NCBI GenBank assembly: GCA_013322215.1
Contig: JAAMEZ010000025.1
Location: 1 to 44,434, forward strand
Reading direction: 5' to 3'
Length of the DNA: 44,434 nt
Source of the DNA: Martinezella rhizogenes
Lineage (GTDB): Bacteria; Pseudomonadota; Alphaproteobacteria; Rhizobiales; Rhizobiaceae
This document shows, piece after piece, positions 28,797 through 36,278 of this stretch (position 1 is the stretch's first letter; every line of letters starts with the position of its first letter). The notes under the pieces are model-generated. The model made no database searches. It was not told where the DNA came from and was given only the letters and a program-made list of their open reading frames with translations. The position numbers and the translations under genes were made by a program.

Positions 28797-29096
28797 ATGA
28801 AACCCGATATGTTCAGACACCCTGTCACCATTCTTGTCGGCCTGGGCTTCCCTGCGGAAGTTCGCAGCGTGATGGACGCTTACCGACACCTTACTGAATG
28901 GCCCACATCGTTCAGAGACACGGCGCACTCTGTTGCCCTGAAGGCGTGTCAGGCGGCGTTTCGCGGCGAAATCGAAGCAGAGACGGCGCGCGGGCTATTC
29001 AAAGCATTTGCGGAAAAGCATGATCTGCTGGCTCCCGAAACGCCAGCGATTGCTGCCTCTCGCATGCGACGCGACCGCGATCCCCACGTGCAATGA
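28797..29096 (+). CDS. DUF982 protein (copy 3)
   Basis: 99 residues from the ATG at 28797, behind GGAAAGGAGAGAGCG. HPVTILVGLGFPAEVRSVMD, AYRHLTEWP, a helix with ALKACQAAFRGE and ARGLFKAFAEKHDLL fit DUF982. It follows hsp20 by 75 bases and precedes the frameshifted gene at 29106 by 9 bases, so these may be one transcript. Function unknown. Confidence 0.82.
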   Translation: MKPDMFRHPVTILVGLGFPAEVRSVMDAYRHLTEWPTSFRDTAHSVALKACQAAFRGEIEAETARGLFKAFAEKHDLLAPETPAIAASRMRRDRDPHVQ

Positions 29097-29105
29097 GGTG
29101 ATGTT

Positions 29106-29386
29106 ATGGAAAACCCCATTTTGCAGGAGGTGGTCGACCGGGCGCTTACGATGGGGCCGGCGGTATTGATGCATGGCAAGCGCCTCCGGCGGCCGAGCGA
29201 TGTCGTGGCTGCGCCATCGCTCGGCCGCCGGACGACAAACGTGCGATCCTGACCGCGTGGGTGTCCGATATCTATGCAGTAGACTCGCAGCCTGCTCTTC
29301 GTAAGTTGCCCGGTACGATCGAACCCGTCTCAGTCGATGACGTTCAGGCAGCGCTTAGCGAACTCGATCGGCAAGGTCTATCGTAG
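29106..29386 (+). pseudogene. Conserved rhizobial small protein gene, frameshifted at a palindrome
   Basis: GAGGTGATGTT and an ATG open MENPILQEVVDRALTMGPAV through KRLRRPSDVVAAPS; the frame then reads nonsense to a stop at 29250. Another frame resumes at 29225 with PPDDKRAILTAWVSDIYAVD, then KLPGTIEPVSVDDVQAALSE, and stops at 29384. Together they match a short protein family found beside hsp20 genes in Rhizobiales (recognised from memory, function unknown). The shift lies within a perfect 16-bp inverted repeat (29187-29202 / 29215-29230). Confidence 0.7.
29187..29230. repeat. Perfect 16-bp inverted repeat at the frameshift
   Basis: Arms CGGCGGCCGAGCGATG and its exact complement, separated by 12 bases. 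The left arm encodes conserved residues (RRPSD); the right arm replaces the expected codons before PPDDK. Confidence 0.85.
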
Positions 29387-29847
29387 CGGCTCAGATGCGG
29401 TGGGCGGGGTCGTTCATCGGCAGATCATTATGCTTCGAGCGACCTCCTTCCGCCCACTTGTTCGTCCGTCGCAAAGCAGACCACGTTCAGGGTTCTATAT
29501 CCTGGTTCGATCAGGACCGTCTGTGTCTTCGGCGCTTTTAACGAAGGGACGTCCTTCGGCAAGTGGCACCATTTGGCGCCTCCGCCGAAGACGTAATCAC
29601 GGCAAATCGCCGATTGTGCTCAGAGAATTGCAACCAGAAGGTAAGACCTCGAAAATTCCAAAACTAACCGTTGACCTCTGGCTGTCATTCCCTTATTGAT
29701 GCTTCATCGATCTTTTGCTTGTCGAGCTTTGTTCACCGCGCGATTGGCACCGTGCTCTAAGCGAACTTTTCTTTCAAAAATAGTCGGTTTTCGTCTGCGT
29801 AGCACCTGCTTCGCGGTTCATCACTCTATGCTTTGAAAGGGTTCATC
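29387..29847. other. Gap without recognised gene
   Basis: 461 bases between the frameshifted gene and cspA. Only frames without ribosome sites or family resemblance are seen. The last about 120 bases, which become AT-richer, should hold the cspA promoter and cold-shock leader. Confidence 0.5.
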
Positions 29848-30057
29848 ATGACCACTGGCACAGTAAAATGGTTCAATTCCACCAAGGGCTTCGGCTTCAT
29901 CCAGCCTGACAACGGCGGCGCTGACGCCTTCGTTCATATTTCCGCTGTGGAGCGGGCCGGAATGCGCGAGCTGGTCGAAGGCCAGAAGATCGGCTTCGAA
30001 CTCGAGCGCGACATGAAGTCGGGCAAGATGTCGGCCTGCAATCTGCAGTCCGCTTAA
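29848..30057 (+). CDS. cspA: Cold shock protein CspA family
   Basis: 69-residue single-strand nucleic-acid chaperone. [20 protein letters not shown] carries RNP1 (KGFGFI) and [13 protein letters not shown] carries RNP2 (FVHIS). The ATG at 29848 follows GAAAGGG; an upstream TTG at 29833 is in frame but less likely. A rho-independent terminator ends the unit. Confidence 0.95.
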   Translation: MTTGTVKWFNSTKGFGFIQPDNGGADAFVHISAVERAGMRELVEGQKIGFELERDMKSGKMSACNLQSA

Positions 30058-30120
30058 TCAATACCCGCTTTCCTTTGACCACGGATGTACTGGCATCGCC
30101 GGAAGCAATTATCAGTTTGA

Positions 30121-30146
30121 GGCCAGGCAGTACGCCTGGCCTTTTT
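30121..30146 (+). terminator. Rho-independent terminator of cspA
   Basis: Arms GGCCAGGC (30121-30128) and GCCTGGCC (30134-30141), 5-base loop, followed by TTTTT. Confidence 0.85.
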
Positions 30147-30181
30147 CGTTTTGGCGTCATGGCCATTATCGAGGACATTCA

Positions 30182-30406
30182 ATGACAGAGATATATAGCA
30201 AATCCCGCCAGCAGGCCGAAACCGCCTTCGGCAATCTGCAGAGGGAATTCTTCGCCAAGAACAATGCGGCGGAAGAGCTTGAGTCCGAAGCTCAGGCACG
30301 CGAAGCGAAGACTATCAGGCTGCGCGAAGCGCGGCTCGCCAAGGAGCAAGCCGACCGGATGCATGCAACATCTACGCTGCTTGCCAAACGTTCCAAGGCC
30401 GGCTGA
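30182..30406 (+). CDS. Hypothetical charged helical protein, 74 residues
   Basis: MTEIYSKSRQQAETAFGNLQ followed by a long A/E/K/R helix (EELESEAQAREAKTIRLREA). Likely coiled coil, cytoplasmic. The ribosome site (AGGACATTCA) is modest. No recognised family. The next gene remnant encodes a similar alanine- and charge-rich helix. Confidence 0.6.
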   Translation: MTEIYSKSRQQAETAFGNLQREFFAKNNAAEELESEAQAREAKTIRLREARLAKEQADRMHATSTLLAKRSKAG

Positions 30407-30431
30407 TCATCCCAACTACGAATATCAGGGT

Positions 30432-30769
30432 AAAAATTTGAGACACGCCAGAAACAACGAACTCGGCTGCTACGGACGCCAAGGCAGCTCTCCTCACGGC
30501 CTACCGCGCTGCACAGACGGCGGCCGAGCCGTCACAAGCGCCAGACAGGCCGAGCGCGTCTCGCTTGTCGAAGTCGTGAAGCGCGCCGTGCAGAACGGGA
30601 ACGACTGAAGCATGAGGAGCGCACCCGGATCGAGACCCTTGCGGCTCAAAAACAGGCAGCCATCGAGACCGCGGCCGCAGCCGAGATCGAGGCGCGACAG
30701 TCGGCCGAGAATGCCCGGCTATCACAGGTTGTTCAAGACGAGGCCGCCCGCAAGGCCCGGCAGGCTTAG
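30432..30769 (+). pseudogene. DUF6481-like gene broken by several frameshifts
   Basis: Fragments in all three frames align in order with the short, charge-rich DUF6481 type: DTPETTNSAATDAKAALLTA with YRAAQTAAEP (frame 1), ARQAERVSLVE (frame 2), then REARRAERERLKHEERTRIE and AAQKQAAIETAAAAEIEARQ to RKARQA and the stop at 30767 (frame 3). No start codon survives before the first fragment. At least three indels are needed, so it is a decayed gene, not a single error. Confidence 0.65.
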
Positions 30770-30834
30770 TATCCAGGGACCCGTCTTCTATGACGCCATC
30801 ATGCACGAATTTATTCAGTCTCGAGGAGCCAACC

Positions 30835-31110
30835 ATGGCAACGGACCCGAACGAACTACAAGCGATCAACACCTCCTGGCAAATTGCGATTCAGGAAATC
30901 CTGCGCATGGTCATTCGTGACATGTATCATGCCGGGGGTGAGGCGTCATTTAACATGCATATCAAGCGGATCGAAGAAGCTGCCGTCGACAGTATCTACA
31001 CGGATTTGAGGCTTCGCGGCACTGATGAGTGGACGGAGATGCTGGTCAAGGAAAGGGCCAGCAATTTCGTGACGACGTTGCTGACCTCATTCACCTACGA
31101 CCGCGCCTGA
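30835..31110 (+). CDS. Hypothetical protein, 91 residues
   Basis: MATDPNELQAINTSWQIAIQ from the ATG at 30835, behind GAGGAGCCAACC; the frame from 30790 lacks a site. Mixed helical protein with MYHAGGEASFNMHIKRIEEA. No family recognised. It stands alone between the decayed DUF6481-like gene and the PAS fragment. Confidence 0.6.
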   Translation: MATDPNELQAINTSWQIAIQEILRMVIRDMYHAGGEASFNMHIKRIEEAAVDSIYTDLRLRGTDEWTEMLVKERASNFVTTLLTSFTYDRA

Positions 31111-31250
31111 CCACGATAGAGGTCAGCGAAGGCGCTAACTCTCAGAAAAAATTTGAGCGGCTTGAACTTTCCAAGGGTGTGCCGGGTTGATCTGTCGGGT
31201 GCCTGCCTAGATCACTCCAGCGTTAGTATCAATAAGGCAAGCAGTGGTAC

Positions 31251-31430
31251 ATGGACGAGCCCAGCGCAGAACGCCTCGCAGCCATTGTAGAGTCTTCTTT
31301 CGACGCGATCATCAGCAAGGATCTTTTCGGTACGATCGTCAGCTGGAACAAGGCTGCCGAGCGCGTGTTCGGATATGCCCGGCAGTTCGGTTTGCCACCG
31401 TCGAAAGATGCAGCAAAACTGCGGGCATAG
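31251..31430 (+). pseudogene. N-terminal PAS fragment of a sensor kinase
   Basis: [20 protein letters not shown] then [20 protein letters not shown] and GYA match the first half of a PAS domain as found at the start of HWE/HisKA_2 sensor kinases. After GYA (about 31380) the match ends and the frame stops at 31428. The C-terminal ATPase part of such a kinase lies at 33524-33848 on the other strand; whether the two pieces were once one gene is unknown. Confidence 0.65.
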
Positions 31431-31508
31431 AGCGCACTGTTTGGTGGCGGTTCGAAAGTTCGATTCCATCTCAAGGCGGACATTGCCTCGCAGCAAACTA
31501 TAGTTTAT

Positions 31509-31528
31509 ATGTAGGCACATTCCTACAT
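31509..31528 (+). promoter_or_regulatory. Operator palindrome of the toxin-antitoxin pair
   Basis: ATGTAGG (31509-31515), 6 bases, CCTACAT (31522-31528), 10 bases before the antitoxin start and downstream of an AT-rich TATAGTTTATAT. It is a likely site for antitoxin autorepression. Confidence 0.6.
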
Positions 31529-31538
31529 GGAGGGTGCT

Positions 31539-31793
31539 ATGAGTATTACCAGTTTATCTAGCCGGGAGTTGAACCACGATGTGAGTAGGGCAAAGAAGGC
31601 CGCCAATAAAGGACCTGTCGTTATCACAGATCGTGGGAAGCCCTCCCACGTATTAATGACCTACAGCGAGTTCGAGCGCTTGACCGGCAAGCGCCGCAAT
31701 CTTGTCGATGCTCTTTCAATGCCTGGCTTATCGGCCATCGAGCTCGATCCGCCCCGAACCGAAATTGCAACACGCGGAGTGGATTTGTCTTGA
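31539..31793 (+). CDS. Antitoxin, Phd/YefM family
   Basis: 84 residues from the ATG at 31539 with GGAGGGTGCT before it. SSRELNHDVSRAKKAANKGP and VVITDRGKPSHVLMTYSEFE form the Phd/YefM DNA-binding domain; the C-terminal part, ending EIATRGVDLS, should bind the toxin. The stop overlaps the toxin's TTG start, the usual coupled layout. It probably binds the palindrome at 31509. Confidence 0.9.
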   Translation: MSITSLSSRELNHDVSRAKKAANKGPVVITDRGKPSHVLMTYSEFERLTGKRRNLVDALSMPGLSAIELDPPRTEIATRGVDLS

Positions 31794-32212
31794 AGTATCT
31801 GCTGGATACAAACGTCATCTCCGAGCTGCGTAAAGTCGGAGACGGTAAAGCTGATCCGAATGTTACGAAGTGGGTCGGTGCTCAAGATTCCAGCGACCTA
31901 TTCATTTCCGCAATTACGATTCTGGAACTTGAACGCGGGATTTTAAGCATTCAGCATCGAGACGCTTCCCAAGGTTCCCGCCTGCGGGCATGGATGGACA
32001 GCCGTGTCCGGCCAGAGTTCGCGGAGCGAGTTCTGTCAATCGATGACGCGATAGCAACTCGTTGTGCTCACTTACATATTCCAGATCGCCGTAACGAGGC
32101 CGATGCCTTGATAGCGGCGACCGCGCTGGTTCACGGCTTGACGGTGGTCACACGGAATGTTCAAGACTTCGAGGATACCGGGGCGATCGTCGTCGATCCA
32201 TGGTGCGAATGA
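31790..32212 (+). CDS. PIN-domain toxin, VapC/FitB type
   Basis: 140-residue ribonuclease toxin. The PIN acidic residues are in YLLDTNVISEL (Asp6), ITILELERGI (Glu) and RNEADALIAATAL (Asp), with VVTRNVQDFEDTG near the end. The start is TTG at 31790, overlapping the antitoxin stop by 4 bases; no ATG lies near. All catalytic positions are present, so it may be functional. Confidence 0.9.
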   Translation: MKYLLDTNVISELRKVGDGKADPNVTKWVGAQDSSDLFISAITILELERGILSIQHRDASQGSRLRAWMDSRVRPEFAERVLSIDDAIATRCAHLHIPDRRNEADALIAATALVHGLTVVTRNVQDFEDTGAIVVDPWCE

Positions 32213-32279
32213 CATTTGGCGGGCGGATACTCGCGAGCCGAGGTCCTTTCGGGGAGATCATGGGGCTGCCTCAGCCATG

Positions 32280-32581
32280 AGGTTGGACTGTCGCGCGAAC
32301 CGAGCGAGGCCAAGGCTTTCTACACGACGGTGGGACTGGCGACGATCGTCGGCATGCTTTTGAACTTCACGCCGATCTCGCCGATGAAGGCGCTGTTCTG
32401 GAGCGCTGTCATTAATGGCGTGGTCGCTGTTCCCGTCATGGCGATCCTCATGCTGATTGCCTCTAATCACCAAGTCATGAAGCAGTTTGTCATAAAGGGC
32501 GGTTTGAAAGCGCTGGGTTGGGCGTCTTGCCTTGCGATGTTCGCCGCGGTGATCGGCATGGCGGTGACTGCATTTTTTTAG
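32280..32581 (+). pseudogene. 3' fragment of an Nramp transporter gene
   Basis: Encodes GLSREPSEAKAFYTTVGLAT to the natural end AVIGMAVTAFF, identical but for one residue to the end of the transporter at 20407-21705. No 5' part exists; the sequence before 32280 is unrelated and joins the toxin gene after 67 bases. The in-frame start at 32216 is fortuitous. Confidence 0.85.
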
Positions 32582-32591
32582 AAATCACGCA

Positions 32592-32616
32592 GGAACTAAA
32601 CGTCGCATCGGCTGTT
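32592..32616 (+). promoter_or_regulatory. Possible EcfG-type promoter of the intact peptide gene
   Basis: GGAAC (32592-32596), 16 bases, TGTT (32613-32616), 52 bases before the ATG at 32668. Confidence 0.45.
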
Positions 32617-32667
32617 CGAGGCGCGAGACCGAGGAGGTCTCGCCATCAAACGAGAGGAGAAAACATC

Positions 32668-32844
32668 ATGGCTTCCCACGGCGGATCCCACGAACAGCAC
32701 GTTAAATCCGGCCAGCAGGGCCACAAGAATACCGACACGAAGCAGGCTTCGTCTGGCAGTAAGGAGCAGCAGTCCGGCGGCGAACGCGGCGGCTCGCACG
32801 AACGGCATGTAAAGGCCGGTCAGCAGAGCCACAAGAATTCCTGA
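32668..32844 (+). CDS. Glycine-rich stress peptide with two SHExHVKxGQQxHKN motifs
   Basis: 58 residues, very hydrophilic and probably disordered. The motif GGSHEQHVKSGQQGHKN (residues 5-21) recurs as GGSHERHVKAGQQSHKN (41-57), joined by a Gln/Ser/Lys linker. It resembles the KGG/Con-10-like repeats of stress-induced hydrophilins. GAGAGGAGAAAACATC precedes the ATG. The broken paralogue is at 21792. It lies just ahead of the YciF-like gene and behind a motif of general stress type. Confidence 0.75.
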   Translation: MASHGGSHEQHVKSGQQGHKNTDTKQASSGSKEQQSGGERGGSHERHVKAGQQSHKNS

Positions 32845-32852
32845 TCGAGTCC

Positions 32853-32888
32853 GAGAGAGGCCCGCGTTCGCGGGACTCTCTTCTTCTG
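32853..32888 (+). terminator. Terminator-like hairpin after the peptide gene
   Basis: GAGAG...CCCGC, loop GTTC, GCGGG...CTCTC, followed by TTCTTCT; ends the peptide transcript before the YciF-like gene. Confidence 0.6.
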
Positions 32889-32976
32889 ATGCGCTTCCTC
32901 GGCTTGCCGCTCTCAGGGGCCGTGGAAGTTGCCTCATACCGCAATAAATTCACCAGAGATGTTGGAGGACCCCAAA

Positions 32977-33477
32977 ATGGCATCCGAGAAGACGTTGAAC
33001 GATCTCTTTCTGGAAACGCTGAAAGATATCTACTACGCCGAGAAGCAAATCTTGAAGGCGTTGCCCAAGATGGCACGCGCGGCCCAGGCAGAAGAAGGAA
33101 AGCAGGGCTTCCTTCACCACCGCGATGAAACACAGGGCCACGTCGAGCGACTGGAGCAGGTGTTCGAGCTCCTCGGCAAGCCCGCGCGCGGAAAGACCTG
33201 CGAAGCAATCCAGGGGATCATCGCCGAGGCCGACGAGATCATCGAGGAATTCAAAGGCACTTCAGCACTCGATGCCGGCCTGATCTCCTCGGCGCAAGCC
33301 GTCGAGCATTATGAGATCGCGCGCTATGGCACGCTCGTCGAATGGGCCAAGCAGTTGGGACTGAAGGAGGCTGTCACTCTGCTACAGCAGACGTTGCAGG
33401 AAGAGAAGGCGACCGATCAGAAGCTGACCAAGCTTGCGGAAACCGCCGCCAACGCCAAGGCGAAGAAGGCGGCATAA
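32977..33477 (+). CDS. YciE/YciF-like ferritin-fold protein (DUF892)
   Basis: 166-residue four-helix protein. TLNDLFLETLKDIYYAEKQI, KALPKMARAA, HRDETQGHVERLEQVFELLG, SAQAVEHYEIARYGTLVEWA and EEKATDQKLTKLA show the DUF892 pattern with Glu/His residues placed as in a di-iron site. Family members are induced by osmotic or general stress. The ATG at 32977 follows GGAGGACCCCAAA. A terminator follows. Confidence 0.9.
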   Translation: MASEKTLNDLFLETLKDIYYAEKQILKALPKMARAAQAEEGKQGFLHHRDETQGHVERLEQVFELLGKPARGKTCEAIQGIIAEADEIIEEFKGTSALDAGLISSAQAVEHYEIARYGTLVEWAKQLGLKEAVTLLQQTLQEEKATDQKLTKLAETAANAKAKKAA

Positions 33478-33493
33478 GGGATGACTATTCTTC

Positions 33494-33522
33494 GGTGCGC
33501 TGTGGAGGCAGCGCACCCTTTA
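33494..33522 (+). terminator. Rho-independent terminator after the YciF-like gene
   Basis: Perfect arms GGTGCGCTG (33494-33502) and CAGCGCACC (33509-33517), 6-base loop, then CTTTATT. On the other strand it also lies just past the kinase fragment. Confidence 0.75.
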
Positions 33523-33523
33523 T

Positions 33524-33848
33524 TCAGGCCGCGGTCGGATCCTTCTCGCCGTCCAGAACGCGCGACGGAATCCTCAGGACGATGCTTAGGCCAGACTGCT
33601 TCCATTCACGCTCGATGGAACCGTGGAGCGATCCGACCGTTGCCCGTTCCAGTTGGGATCCGAATCCTCCGGGACCTTCAGGCGGCTCGACCTCGGGCCC
33701 GCCGATTTCCGACCAGGTGAGGACGAAATCGTCGCCTCGGTCGACATGGATTGCAATCGGTCCTTCCTGAGTGGAAAGGGCTCCATATTTGACCGCGTTT
33801 GTCGCGAACTCGTGCAGAAGTAACGCTAGCGAAGTCAGCACCGCGCTG
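33524..33848 (-). pseudogene. C-terminal ATPase fragment of an HWE-family histidine kinase
   Basis: Read from about 33848: SAVLTSLALLLHEFATNAVK, YGALS, then FVLTWSEIGGPEVEPPEGPG, GFGSQLERATVGSLHGSIER and LRIPSRVLDGEKDPTAA. These are the N-box (HEFATNAVKYGALS) and G-box parts of HWE kinases. The phospho-acceptor region and sensor part are missing, cut at the 127-bp repeat that begins at 33844. HWE kinases feed the PhyR-NepR-EcfG pathway in this class. Confidence 0.8.
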
Positions 33849-33970
33849 TTGAGTTTCAGCTAGATTTGCGCCACTTTTTCATTTCGCGTTGTACCACCTA
33901 ATTGCATTTATGGTGTTGATCGAAGACGCTTTCTCGCTGTGTGGGCGGATCCGTCCGAAACGAAGAAGTG
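33844..33970 (+). repeat. 127-bp inverted repeat, left copy
   Basis: 85% identical (19 mismatches, no indels counted) to the reverse complement of 44052-44178. The outer part reads TTTCAGCTAGATTTGCGCC and the inner part includes TTGTACCACCTAATT and GGCGGATCC. No intact reading frame; it looks like a mobile-element end of unrecognised type. Confidence 0.8.
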
Positions 33971-34055
33971 GGTCAAATTCGTGCGATAATCAACACCATT
34001 GACTATCGCCTGAAAGGGGTTTGCGATAGAGTCCGTGTGGGTTTGGGAGACTGTT

Positions 34056-34868
34056 ATGACTGGAACGGATAAGGTTTTCGCGGGAACCATTCCCGAGATC
34101 TATCAACGATACCTGGTGCCGATGATCTTTGAGCCATATGCAAAGGACATGGCTGATCGCGTAGCGCGCCTCTGTCCGTTGAGGGTGCTTGAACTCGCAG
34201 CAGGTACAGGGGTAGCGACGCGAGCAATCGCCTCGCAGCTTGGGACTGCGGCGGAGATCGTGGCAACCGACCTTAACCAATCGATGTTGGACGCGGCGGC
34301 GAACCTGGAGAGCGGGCAGGGCAAGGTCACGTTTCGCCAGGCCGATGCACTGTCACTACCCTTCGAGGACGAGAGCTTCGATTTGGTGCTCTGCCAATTT
34401 GGCGTGATGTTCTTCCCGGACAAACTACAGAGCTATCGCGAGGCGCGCCGTGTCCTCAAGCCCCGCGGCACCTATATTTTCGCGGTATGGGATCAGCTTT
34501 CGAGCAATGAGTTTGTAACCGTCGCCAATGCCGCGCTTGCAAGTCGTTTTCCGGATGATCCGCCGCGGTTCATGGAGCGGACACCGCATGGCTATTACGA
34601 CACTAGAGCGATTTTGAACGCGGTGAAGGAGGCAGGTTTCACGGAAGCTTCCGTTGAAACCGTCGACAAGATAGCTCGCGCAGGTTCCGCACACGACGCG
34701 GCAACGGGGTATTGCCAAGGAAACCCCTTACGCGCTGAAATCGAGGCACGCGCACCAGGCAAGCTTCAAGCGGTTACCGACGTCGTGGCAACTGCGCTGG
34801 CGGAACGTTTCGGCCATAGTGGAATTGAGGGCAAAATCCGTGCCCACGTCATCACTGCTCGGAGGTAA
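34056..34868 (+). CDS. Class I SAM-dependent methyltransferase
   Basis: 270 residues, Methyltransf_11/25 type, from the ATG behind GGGAGACTGTT. SAM-site motif I is VLELAAGTGVATRAIA, motif II the acidic VATDLNQSMLDAA, then QADALSLPFEDESFDLVLCQ and RVLKPRGTYIF (motif VI region). Substrate unknown; related proteins are often annotated as ubiquinone-biosynthesis-like methyltransferases, but the chain here is an orphan. First gene inside the 127-bp inverted repeats. Confidence 0.88.
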   Translation: MTGTDKVFAGTIPEIYQRYLVPMIFEPYAKDMADRVARLCPLRVLELAAGTGVATRAIASQLGTAAEIVATDLNQSMLDAAANLESGQGKVTFRQADALSLPFEDESFDLVLCQFGVMFFPDKLQSYREARRVLKPRGTYIFAVWDQLSSNEFVTVANAALASRFPDDPPRFMERTPHGYYDTRAILNAVKEAGFTEASVETVDKIARAGSAHDAATGYCQGNPLRAEIEARAPGKLQAVTDVVATALAERFGHSGIEGKIRAHVITARR

Positions 34869-35203
34869 CCGTTAACGGTAGCAACCCTCGCCACAAACTT
34901 TCCACGGCATCTGATCGTCATGCCAAGCTGATCCATTCGACCTTTGTACTGGCTATACAAGTGAAAATGGCCGCGCGATCTGCCGCCATTTGCTAACGAA
35001 CAACCTGTCTGAAACAACGCGGCAATAGTCGTAGAACCTGGCAAAATCCGCATGCATCTGCGTCTGACCTTTTCGATGTTAAGTTGAGGATGCCATGAGG
35101 AACAATATGCTGAAACTCGGCATTCGAATGGTCAGGGAACTGGGTGCCGCTGATCCGACCGAGCCAGCGAACATCACTTAGCCCACCGGAAATGGAAGAG
35201 CCT
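34869..35203. other. Gap without recognised gene
   Basis: 335 bases between the methyltransferase and the end of the LysR gene. Short frames only. On the minus strand 34990-35060 reads QTQMHADFARFYDYCRVVSD, which looks protein-like, but no start, family or ribosome site could be matched to it. Confidence 0.4.
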
Positions 35204-36115
35204 TCATGCTGAGGCATCGGCGCCGTGCGGTTTGCGAAAGAGCCCGACCATATGGTCCCGGACGTACGCAATCCGCGGATGGCGCAATGCGCCCTTGTTC
35301 CATACGAGATAGAGCAGATTTTCCGGACCGGGGCGAATGGTTGGCAGTTCGACCATTCGTCCCGAATTGACATAGTCCGCGGCAAGATAGTCGGGAAGCA
35401 CCGACCATCCTGGCCCTGTAGCGATAGCATTTGCAAGAAGACGGAGATCCGGCGCAGTGATCGCGGCCTGATATAATGGTGTTTCTTCGAAGACTGCTTG
35501 GATGAACTCACGAACCAGAGGCAGGTGCTCGTCATAGGCTAAGCAGGGCAATTCGCCGAGAAGCGCTGCTGTGAGGGACCGGCCCTTGATTAGTCGCGCC
35601 GTTTCCAGAGCCGCGACAAGCAGCAGCCTTTCGCGCCCGATTTCGACATGGCCATGTGTCGTGGTGTCCGGCTTCGATGTGGTTACGGCCAGATCGACGG
35701 TTCCTTGATCCAGAAGCGCCTTGACGCGGTCACGGTTGCCGGTCTGCAGCCGGAATTTCAGGCCATGGGCCTGAAGCGGCATCAACATCGGAACTAGGCG
35801 GACCGACAGGAATTCGGCCGGCCCCGCTATATGTACCGTTCCCTCAAGGCTCCCCGAACGCAGTTTCACGCCGTCGAGGCTGGCTTGAAGGGCATCGAGG
35901 TGGGGAGCGACGGCGCGGGCGAGGTCGTCGGCGGCTGCTGTCGGCGTTACCCCACGCGCCTGCCGGGTGAAGAGCGCTTTCCCAAAAATGGCTTCGAGGC
36001 TCTGGATGTGTGCTGATGCTGCTGGTTGGGTGATGCCAAGCCGGTTTGCAGCGCGCGTAAGTGAGCCGGATCGATAGGCATCAAGGAAGGTACGTAGGTA
36101 AGCAAGTTGATTCAT
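35204..36115 (-). CDS. LysR-family transcriptional regulator
   Basis: 303 residues: N-terminal winged helix-turn-helix (LAYLRTFLDAYRSGSLTRAA through GITQPAASAHIQSLE), then the periplasmic-binding-like co-inducer domain (GTVHIAGPAEFLSVRLVPML, AVTTSKPDTTTHGHVEIGRE). It is divergent from the gene at 36279, so it probably controls that gene and itself through the palindromes at 36124-36157. The inducer is unknown. Confidence 0.93.
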   Translation of the reverse strand: MNQLAYLRTFLDAYRSGSLTRAANRLGITQPAASAHIQSLEAIFGKALFTRQARGVTPTAAADDLARAVAPHLDALQASLDGVKLRSGSLEGTVHIAGPAEFLSVRLVPMLMPLQAHGLKFRLQTGNRDRVKALLDQGTVDLAVTTSKPDTTTHGHVEIGRERLLLVAALETARLIKGRSLTAALLGELPCLAYDEHLPLVREFIQAVFEETPLYQAAITAPDLRLLANAIATGPGWSVLPDYLAADYVNSGRMVELPTIRPGPENLLYLVWNKGALRHPRIAYVRDHMVGLFRKPHGADASA

Positions 36116-36123
36116 ATTCCGCC

Positions 36124-36157
36124 TTAGCCATAATTTTATTTATGCCTGATAGGCTAA
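36124..36157. promoter_or_regulatory. Putative LysR operator
   Basis: TTAGCC (36124-36129) and GGCTAA (36152-36157) flank an AT-rich inner near-palindrome GCCATAA...TTATGCC (36127-36146) that fits the T-N11-A LysR-box type. Just upstream of the LysR start. Confidence 0.55.
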
Positions 36158-36278
36158 CACATGATTTTATGCGCGACAGCTTCTTTCGTAGGATGCGCCG
36201 ATAGGCTCAAAGCGAGACGTTGGCTAAGCCTGCCTTCCGCTTGCCGGACCAGGCATCCACAAAGAAAGGGACAATCAC

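Larger units (their letters stand above)
32280..32729 (+). repeat. 450-bp direct repeat, right copy
   Basis: Partner of 21404-21853, offset 10,876. Holds the last about 100 codons of an Nramp gene (to the stop at 32579), the intergenic region and the peptide gene start. In the Nramp part nearly all differences are silent; the only amino-acid change seen is Gln to His. Confidence 0.9.

Noticed and set aside
32216..32581. Separate 121-residue membrane protein
   Set aside because: It is the duplicated 3' end of the Nramp gene with a chance upstream start; no independent gene is supported.
33908..34090. 60-codon minus-strand frame ending in the 127-bp repeat
   Set aside because: The matching part in the right copy has a different length and stops; the repeat looks like a non-coding element end.
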